Positions 7,697 to 12,873 of a stretch of DNA of 12,873 nucleotides are shown piece by piece. The stretch comes from Candidatus Aegiribacteria sp. (GTDB taxonomy: Bacteria > Fermentibacterota > Fermentibacteria > Fermentibacterales > JCC-6), in assembly GCA_030640155.1 (NCBI GenBank), contig DAOWJX010000200.1, forward strand, positions 1 through 12,873, in the 5' to 3' direction. The notes beneath the pieces were generated by a model. That model did not search any database. It was not told where the DNA came from and worked only from the letters and a program-made list of their open reading frames with translations. Both the position numbers and the translations under genes were made by a program. Numbering within the stretch: position 1 is the stretch's first letter; every line of letters starts with the position of its first letter.

Positions 7697-7760
7697 ACCA
7701 TTTGATGATGTTTTTTCATGAGGTACCGTTAACACGACATAATGCAAAGGGGTCTATGGA

Positions 7761-8450
7761 ATGAAATACTTACTCGTTCTTCTTATTCTGTCCATCGGAG
7801 TGTTCGCGCAGGACGCAGATACACAAGCTGAAGAAAATGCAGCAGAGGAAACCACTTCAGAGGTTCTGGTGCCTGATGAGGAAAGTACCTCAGATGTACA
7901 GGAATTTAATACAGTACATGGTTCCACGGCCAATATCTCACCGTTCTTTCGTGTGGGGGCAGGCATCGGTCTTCAAATACATCAGGGAGGAACATGGAAC
8001 CGAGACGGGTCTCAAACCCAGTGGCACGGTGGCGAGTGGGAGGGTTTCAACGCAGGTGTGACGAACCTGTCATTGGGAATTCTTGTAAGATCAGTAGATT
8101 GTGCATTCACACTGGACAATACAACCGCATGGTTCAACACTCAGGGTTTCTGGGGTGATGATCCTCTTGCAGCCAGTTCAGTGACGGCTCTCATGGCGAC
8201 ATGGTACCCGTCCGAAGCCTGGTCGGTAGGTGGAGGATTCGGCCTTCTCCTGCTTGGAACACCATTCAACGAATACGGCACTCTTTCAGGTCCCGCAGGT
8301 ATGGCCAGTTTCGGTAGAAGGATCGCAGAAGATGTTTTCATTGAGGGAAGGCTGTTCATGGGGATGATCCGGCAGGATCACAGTGAGATATCCGATGCCG
8401 GACTTATTATTGGAGCCAACGTAATCGTAAATGCCGATATGATATTCTGA
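7761..8450 (+). CDS. Secreted protein, probable small outer-membrane beta-barrel
   Basis: I do not recognise the family. The 229-residue product starts with a clear Sec signal peptide (cleavage likely after A16, GVFA before QD). An acidic, low-complexity linker follows (about 18-48, rich in E, T, S and A). From about 55 to the end, short alternating polar/hydrophobic stretches rich in Gly and aromatic residues look like beta-strands. The last residue is Phe (NADMIF), which matches the C-terminal signal used by the outer-membrane barrel-assembly machinery. AAAGGGG (7746-7752) lies 8 nt before the ATG; an ATG slightly upstream hits a stop after two codons. Its GC is close to the flanking minus-strand genes rather than to the kinase before it. 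Outer-membrane location is inferred; function is unknown. Confidence 0.75.
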   Translation: MKYLLVLLILSIGVFAQDADTQAEENAAEETTSEVLVPDEESTSDVQEFNTVHGSTANISPFFRVGAGIGLQIHQGGTWNRDGSQTQWHGGEWEGFNAGVTNLSLGILVRSVDCAFTLDNTTAWFNTQGFWGDDPLAASSVTALMATWYPSEAWSVGGGFGLLLLGTPFNEYGTLSGPAGMASFGRRIAEDVFIEGRLFMGMIRQDHSEISDAGLIIGANVIVNADMIF

Positions 8451-8456
8451 TATATA

Positions 8457-8484
8457 GGGGGCAGGTCCAAGATATTAGCATTAT
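8457..8484 (+). repeat. Third, diverged copy of the GGGGTCAGG-type repeat
   Basis: This 28-bp stretch matches 1383-1410 at 22 of 28 positions without gaps, including GATATTAG and ATTAT. The leading TTAACATTT part of the 36-bp unit is not conserved. It lies 6 nt after the stop of the beta-barrel gene, in the short gap between two convergent genes. Like the tandem pair, it sits immediately beside a stop codon. Confidence 0.6.
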
Positions 8485-8502
8485 GTGTTATTTATATACA
8501 GC

Positions 8503-10254
8503 TTAATCAATATCCTGATTTCGGACAACCTCGTAGTCGGTGATTATACGGCTTCCCCTTAAGAAGTCTTTCGATTTGCTCAAGTGTACGATTTCCTCCA
8601 CCTTCTTCCTCATATTCGCCAGAATGTCAAGCATTTCGTCTACCGTTTTCTCGGGAAACTCCCGCTCCAGGATATCTCTCTTGAAAACAGTAATTAATTC
8701 AGGGTCTGAGTCATTCCGTAAACCGCTGAGAGCATAGTATTTAATATGGAATCTATAGGTTTCCAGTGCTTTCTTTCTGTGTTCCTCTGTCAGAAAATTC
8801 TTTCCAAGACCTGGGATATCCTTTTCCGTGTATAACTCACCGCCATCCATTCCGGACAGTCTTTTCTCAGCATCGATCAGCATATCGATGATATCAGGCC
8901 GGAAAACTTCGGTACTTCCATCCCAGTGTTTCGCACGATTTCTCGAAGAGTACTTCTCTTCATTCCGAAATACGGCGAAGAGATTGTCGGAAAGAACCCA
9001 TGCCGGTATTATCTGATTGAAAGCAGGCGGAATACCATCAACTCTCGTGAATGGCTCACATATGAGGGAAAATGGGAACTCCACTCTCTGTGGAAGCGTA
9101 GTAACTCCGGTGGCTATTATGCTGAACGGAGCTCTTGAGAAGTCAGATGGGAATTTGATAGAACAGCTGAGTCCGAAGAACATGCCCTCTCCCGGTCTGA
9201 TTTCCTGGTCAGGAAGTCTTGAAGTATGGTTGCTTCCAACATTCGCCCCGTACCCGATATTACCTTTTCCCTCAGGCCATCTCGCAGCGATCAGAAGGGA
9301 TTGATGATGAGCCGCTGTAAAAGGTCCTGCAAGTGAAGCTGTGATCTCACCCTCAGCAAGAACGGAGTTGGGGCCAAGGAAAGATGCTGTGAGTTTACCG
9401 TGTTTTTCTACCGTAGAAGCTTCTCCTACTATGGATCGCTCAACGATTGCCATAGAATCAACTACCGCATTCCATTTGATGATTGAATCACGGACAAGCG
9501 CTCCATCCGAAACAGTTGATGCTTCATTCTCTCCGCCCAGAAGAGTGCTGTTCCTCACCGCGCAGGCATTCGCTATGGACACATTCACGCCGATAAAGCA
9601 ATTCTCTACAACAGGAGTATCGAGTATTCTACTTCCTCTTTCAATTATACCGACCATTCTTGATCTCTGCTTCTTTAGAAATCCATCGAGATGCAAATGG
9701 TATTCTGCGAGATTCTCCCTCTGACGGTCTCCACCGGAGAGTTCCCCTGCAAGATCAGTGCTGAGAAAGGGAAATGAGCGTACATTCCTTTCTCCCGTTT
9801 CAACTCCAAGTTCCAGATCAGCGCCGAGACCACACATTGAACCGGGACTGTAAACTACTCGCCCGCAGTTCTCTATTGTTACGCCTTCATGTATTCGAAG
9901 GTTTTGAAGCAGATCAACTGATAGGATCCTGCATCCTGGTTGAATCTCCACATCCTGAAGCATAGAGCCGCGAAGTTGTGGAATCAGGATGGTATTTCCA
10001 TTCTTCAGTGAAAGCAGAGCAAGCCGGACATTTCCTTCAAATCTGCAATTGGAGACAGAAAAGAGTTCAGTTTCAGGAGAGATGCGCACTTTCGACCAGT
10101 CACTGCTCCTGTTACCATTCTTCTCAAGAAGATTCACCTGTGAATCAGCAAGCGGAATCCAGGTCTTCTGAATTGTGTCAGGTCGAAAAAGCTCATCTGA
10201 AGCAAGTTTAAATAACTCACTCAACCTGTCGCTGATATCCATGGACGAAGACAT
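8503..10254 (-). CDS. DUF4954 family protein with left-handed beta-helix repeats
   Basis: The 583-residue protein has no signal peptide or membrane segment. Residues about 55-145 and 195-315 show hexapeptide-like beta-helix turns (repeated V-x-N/D-S-x-I/V patterns, such as NCFIGVNVSIANACAVRNSTL), as in hexapeptide acyl- and nucleotidyl-transferases. The core motif NIGYGANVGSNHTSRLPDQE and the following GEGMFFGLSCSIKFPSDFS and ATGVTTLPQRVEFPFSL segments are what I recall as hallmarks of DUF4954. About 170 mainly helical residues follow. I start at 10254 because AAGGGA (10266-10261) lies 6 nt before that ATG. A TTG at 10269 would add five residues and overlap the upstream stop codon, but has no good ribosome-binding site. 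It is last in the four-gene cluster, 11 nt after pepD. A sugar-modifying role is plausible from the fold but unproven. Confidence 0.82.
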   Translation of the reverse strand: MSSSMDISDRLSELFKLASDELFRPDTIQKTWIPLADSQVNLLEKNGNRSSDWSKVRISPETELFSVSNCRFEGNVRLALLSLKNGNTILIPQLRGSMLQDVEIQPGCRILSVDLLQNLRIHEGVTIENCGRVVYSPGSMCGLGADLELGVETGERNVRSFPFLSTDLAGELSGGDRQRENLAEYHLHLDGFLKKQRSRMVGIIERGSRILDTPVVENCFIGVNVSIANACAVRNSTLLGGENEASTVSDGALVRDSIIKWNAVVDSMAIVERSIVGEASTVEKHGKLTASFLGPNSVLAEGEITASLAGPFTAAHHQSLLIAARWPEGKGNIGYGANVGSNHTSRLPDQEIRPGEGMFFGLSCSIKFPSDFSRAPFSIIATGVTTLPQRVEFPFSLICEPFTRVDGIPPAFNQIIPAWVLSDNLFAVFRNEEKYSSRNRAKHWDGSTEVFRPDIIDMLIDAEKRLSGMDGGELYTEKDIPGLGKNFLTEEHRKKALETYRFHIKYYALSGLRNDSDPELITVFKRDILEREFPEKTVDEMLDILANMRKKVEEIVHLSKSKDFLRGSRIITDYEVVRNQDID

Positions 10255-10265
10255 ACACTTTCCCT

Positions 10266-11711
10266 TCAATTAAGGAATTCCAGTACAGATTTGAAAAATA
10301 TCCAGAACCGCTGAAGCGATGAAATACTGACCTTCTCCCCTGGAATATGAACATCCCTTATATCCGGCCCCATGGAAATCATCTCCATTCCGGCAATCCT
10401 GTCACCAATAATCCCGCATTCCAGACCAGCATGAATTGTTTCAATAACTGGTTCATTGCCGGTAACTTCCCTGTAGATATCTGCTATTTTAGTCAGCAGT
10501 GCGGAATTTGAATCCGGTATCCATCCGGGATAGGCGGAACCTGCCCTGAAATCACATCCAGCAAGCTCAGCAGTCGCAGCAGCTCTGGCGGCAAGTGCCT
10601 GTTTGGCGCTGTTCACAGGGCTTCTTGCTGCGAATTCAAGAATGAATTCATCCTCTTTCATTGAGGCGATAGCCATGTTAACAGAGGTTTCAACAAGTCC
10701 TGGAACCACTCCACTCATTTTTTCAACTCCGTGAGGCATCGAGAGAAGAAGGTTTACTATCCTGATAGAGTCCCTCTGTGAAACCGGTTTTCTATCTGTT
10801 GAGGTAGAGTTAAAAGTAATCTCAATACCCTCTTCAATACCTTCAAACTCTCTCTCCAGTTCCATGGTTGCCCTTTGAATTAATTCCCTGACAGCATCAA
10901 CAGACTGTTTTTGAATTGAGATAAGAGCTACCGCTGTTCTCGGAATAGCATTCCTTTTTGATCCGCCTTCTATATCGGCTATCAGACAATTATGGTGACT
11001 GCAGATCTTATGGAGAATTCTGCCAAGAAACCGTATTGCGTTGCCCCGATTTTTACTGATCTCCATTCCGGAGTGACCACCTTTAAGCCCGGTGATTTCA
11101 AGCCGATAGTATTCCGCGGACGCATCCATCCGCTCGAAGTTCATGGACACGGTGAAATCAAGCCCACCGGCACAGCCAATTGTAAAAACGCCTTCGTCTT
11201 CAGAATCAAGATTGATAAGACGCTTTGATGTAATCCATTCGGAATCCAGATGAGCAGCACCAGTAAGACCTCTTTCCTCATCTGTTGTAAAGAGACACTC
11301 CAGAAAAGGATGTGAAATGTCATCAGAGTCGAGAACTGCAAGCATCAACGCTACACCGATTCCATTATCAGCCCCAAGAGTAGTCTTTTTTGAAGTGACC
11401 CAGTCTCCGTCAATTTCTGGAACAATGGGATCGCTGATAAAATTGTGTGAGCTGTCATCAGTTTTCTCAGGGACTATATCCACATGAGCCTGCAGAACGA
11501 GTGATGGATGAGAAGCCGCATTCCCCCTGCCGGGTGAAGTTATCAGAACATTGTTAACATCGTCCCGTTTCACCGGAAGATTCCTTTTTCCTGCAAAGTC
11601 AACAAGAAAATCAGTTATCTCTTTTTCACTGCCTGAAGGTCTGGGGATTCGGGATATTTCCTCAAACCAGAACCATATATCTCCTGGCTCAATCTCTGAA
11701 AGTACTCGCAT
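10266..11711 (-). CDS. pepD: Cytosolic M20C dipeptidase (aminoacyl-histidine dipeptidase type)
   Basis: This di-zinc aminopeptidase releases amino acids from dipeptides, such as Xaa-His, in the cytosol. At 481 residues it matches the usual PepD length. Metal and catalytic residues align with E. coli PepD at an almost constant offset of 2-4: H76 and D78 in LQAHVDIV, D115 in GADNGIG, E145-E146 in TTDEERGLTGA, D169 in INLDSED and H455 in DVHIPGE. H427 in IHAGLECG and the lid/dimerisation region with KGGHSGMEI (210-218) are also typical. There is no signal peptide. The start overlaps the end of the amidotransferase gene by 23 nt, with GGAGAGG 9 nt before the ATG, which suggests translational coupling. 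The protein appears intact. Confidence 0.93.
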   Translation of the reverse strand: MRVLSEIEPGDIWFWFEEISRIPRPSGSEKEITDFLVDFAGKRNLPVKRDDVNNVLITSPGRGNAASHPSLVLQAHVDIVPEKTDDSSHNFISDPIVPEIDGDWVTSKKTTLGADNGIGVALMLAVLDSDDISHPFLECLFTTDEERGLTGAAHLDSEWITSKRLINLDSEDEGVFTIGCAGGLDFTVSMNFERMDASAEYYRLEITGLKGGHSGMEISKNRGNAIRFLGRILHKICSHHNCLIADIEGGSKRNAIPRTAVALISIQKQSVDAVRELIQRATMELEREFEGIEEGIEITFNSTSTDRKPVSQRDSIRIVNLLLSMPHGVEKMSGVVPGLVETSVNMAIASMKEDEFILEFAARSPVNSAKQALAARAAATAELAGCDFRAGSAYPGWIPDSNSALLTKIADIYREVTGNEPVIETIHAGLECGIIGDRIAGMEMISMGPDIRDVHIPGEKVSISSLQRFWIFFKSVLEFLN

Positions 11712-12423
11712 AGGGTAGATCCTCTCCGCTTCTCAGAAAACTATTCATAAAATAACTGAAAAATATCCCTCCTGCATCTATGTTCGGTCCATCAGCTTGA
11801 ATTGTGTCAAGATCGATCCCGTTCTCTTCAAGGAGTCTTCTCTCCTTAAAGAAAAGATCATTTCCATCCTTCCTTATGAATTCAGGATGAAATTGCAGGC
11901 TGAGAATTCTCCTGGCTCTATCTATGAAGCCCTGAATTTCAGTGTGTCTGCTGGTTGCAATTATTTCAGCGCCGGACGGCAGAACAACAACCTCATCAAA
12001 ATGAAACTGAAAAACCCTCGAAATCGATCTCACACCCGGGATATTCAATCCAGTTCCTGTTATTTCAACATTCCTCCAACCCGCTTCAAGTCCATTCAAA
12101 CATTTCCTTACGGATAATGGGCCGACCAGAACCCTGCAGAACAGCTGATGACCGTAACAGACACCCATTTGCGGTATTCTGTTCTCCATGCAATAAAGAA
12201 TCACCCTTTCAGCCTTTGAATAGAATTCAGCATCAGAACAAATAGACAGGCTCGAACCGGTATGCATCACATGTGTAAATACATCAATATCAGGGATATC
12301 TTCGCCTGAGTAAACGAATACAGTTGTTGATTCACATTCATCCGGAAGCCAGCGCCTGAAAAGAGGACCTTCAGAACGGTCTACCGAATAATCTAGAATA
12401 AGCACATGTGGATGATGAATCAT
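11689..12423 (-). CDS. Class I glutamine amidotransferase-like protein (COG0518 type)
   Basis: This 244-residue protein has a triad-type glutamine amidotransferase domain: HTGSSLSI (54-61), nucleophile C89 in the elbow MGVCYGHQLF, and H179/E181 in LQFHPEF. FHFDEVVVLPSGAEIIA (140-156) is typical of stand-alone amidotransferases related to the GMP synthase glutaminase domain. It lacks any synthetase domain. It may hydrolyse glutamine or a gamma-glutamyl compound, or serve a separate partner. The C-terminal tail (about 200-244) is longer than the core. Only a weak GGAACGGAT precedes the ATG, consistent with translation coupled to the OsmC-like gene 18 nt upstream. It overlaps pepD by 23 nt. The family is confident; the substrate is unknown. 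Confidence 0.85.
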   Translation of the reverse strand: MIHHPHVLILDYSVDRSEGPLFRRWLPDECESTTVFVYSGEDIPDIDVFTHVMHTGSSLSICSDAEFYSKAERVILYCMENRIPQMGVCYGHQLFCRVLVGPLSVRKCLNGLEAGWRNVEITGTGLNIPGVRSISRVFQFHFDEVVVLPSGAEIIATSRHTEIQGFIDRARRILSLQFHPEFIRKDGNDLFFKERRLLEENGIDLDTIQADGPNIDAGGIFFSYFMNSFLRSGEDLPYASTFRD

Positions 12424-12441
12424 ATCCGTTCCATTCTGGAA

Positions 12442-12858
12442 TCAGGTGTTCTCAATAACGATCTTATGGTTCATCTGAACACTGCATCGAAATATGGCTG
12501 ATACACCACAATACCTGTCCTGAGAAAGAGATACAGCCCTTTCAATTTTCTTCTCCGGTAGTTTATTCCCCCTGAAGAGGTACTCAATGTTTATGAATTT
12601 GAAAACTCTGGGATGATCCTCAGTATACTCGCATCTGGCACTGACAGCGAGAGTATAGTTCTCAACCTTCATCTTTTTAAGAATGGACACAACATCCATT
12701 CCGGTGCAGCCGATCAGCGCTGTTAGAAGAAGGTTTTTAGGCCTCGGACCTCTATCTTCCCCGCCGAATTCCTCAGAGCCATCAATAATGAACTCGTGAC
12801 CGTCCTGTTCAACGGAGAATGCAAGTCCTCCAAGCCACATAGCAGTGCTTAAAGCCAT
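12442..12858 (-). CDS. OsmC-like thiol peroxidase family protein
   Basis: The 138-residue protein is close to the usual OsmC/Ohr family length. The two family cysteines are present: C51 in PKNLLLTALIGCTGMDVVSIL and C117 in DRYCGVSAIFRCSV. A third cysteine, C125, lies nearby. Family members reduce organic or inorganic hydroperoxides in the cytosol through a Cys pair; some uncharacterised YhfA-type members have no proven activity. GGGAGG lies 6 nt before the ATG, so the start is secure. It is the first visible gene of the four-gene cluster; its promoter lies beyond the right edge unless more genes precede it. The OsmC superfamily is confident; peroxidase activity is inferred. Confidence 0.87.
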   Translation of the reverse strand: MALSTAMWLGGLAFSVEQDGHEFIIDGSEEFGGEDRGPRPKNLLLTALIGCTGMDVVSILKKMKVENYTLAVSARCEYTEDHPRVFKFINIEYLFRGNKLPEKKIERAVSLSQDRYCGVSAIFRCSVQMNHKIVIENT

Positions 12859-12873
12859 TGATTCCTCCCTGTA

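Noticed and set aside
7747..7753. GGGGTC before the beta-barrel gene as a fourth repeat copy
   Set aside because: The match does not extend beyond the six-base core and is better explained as the ribosome-binding site.
7608..7760. Terminator after the histidine kinase, using the T-run at about 7711-7716
   Set aside because: No stable GC-rich stem precedes the T-run on the plus strand, so I do not call a terminator.
10255..10269. TTG start for the DUF4954 protein, overlapping the pepD stop
   Set aside because: The ATG at 10254 has AAGGGA at a 6-nt spacing, while the TTG has no suitable ribosome-binding site. The TTG cannot be fully excluded because stop-start overlaps can couple translation.

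Overview
The window looks like chromosomal DNA of a diderm (Gram-negative-type) bacterium of about 45-50% GC. The evidence is a Sec-exported protein ending in a beta-barrel-like terminal Phe, an exported S41 peptidase and a DUF4954 protein; from memory, DUF4954 is found mostly in Bacteroidota, spirochaetes, Fibrobacterota and related candidate phyla. An FCB-group or allied candidate-phylum genome is my best guess, with low confidence because there is no marker gene. Ten protein genes are supported. I see no tRNA, rRNA, CRISPR array or complete insertion sequence.

Left part (1-5379, all minus strand): a heavy-metal efflux permease (SO_0444/COG0701 type) with a C-terminal HMA domain; a membrane-anchored SGNH/GDSL-like hydrolase; and a secreted, PDZ-containing S41 peptidase with a tricorn-like active-site pattern. 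The permease has the clearest regulatory region of the window: TTGACA-16-TATATT with a perfect palindrome filling the spacer, as expected for an ArsR/SmtB-type repressor. Directly behind its -35 lies a 36-bp sequence repeated twice in tandem; a third, diverged copy lies at 8457-8484.

Middle part (5380-8502): a gene-free stretch of about 480 bp with several inverted repeats and a good sigma70-like promoter, then two plus-strand genes. The first is a GAF-PAS histidine kinase with no response regulator beside it and clearly more AT-rich DNA than its neighbours, so it may have been acquired. The second is a small secreted protein, probably an outer-membrane beta-barrel.

Right part (8503-12858, minus strand): a tight four-gene cluster transcribed in the order OsmC-like protein, class-I glutamine amidotransferase-like protein, PepD-type M20C dipeptidase, DUF4954 left-handed beta-helix protein. 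The spacings are 18 nt, a 23-nt overlap and 11 nt, so they are probably co-transcribed. The first three suggest cytosolic peptide, glutamine or thiol metabolism; the DUF4954 protein has no known role.

I did not find a clearly new defence or mobile system. The points most worth a second look are the metal-responsive operator, the dispersed repeat family, the OsmC-GATase-PepD-DUF4954 cluster, and the foreign-looking orphan kinase with its structured upstream region.
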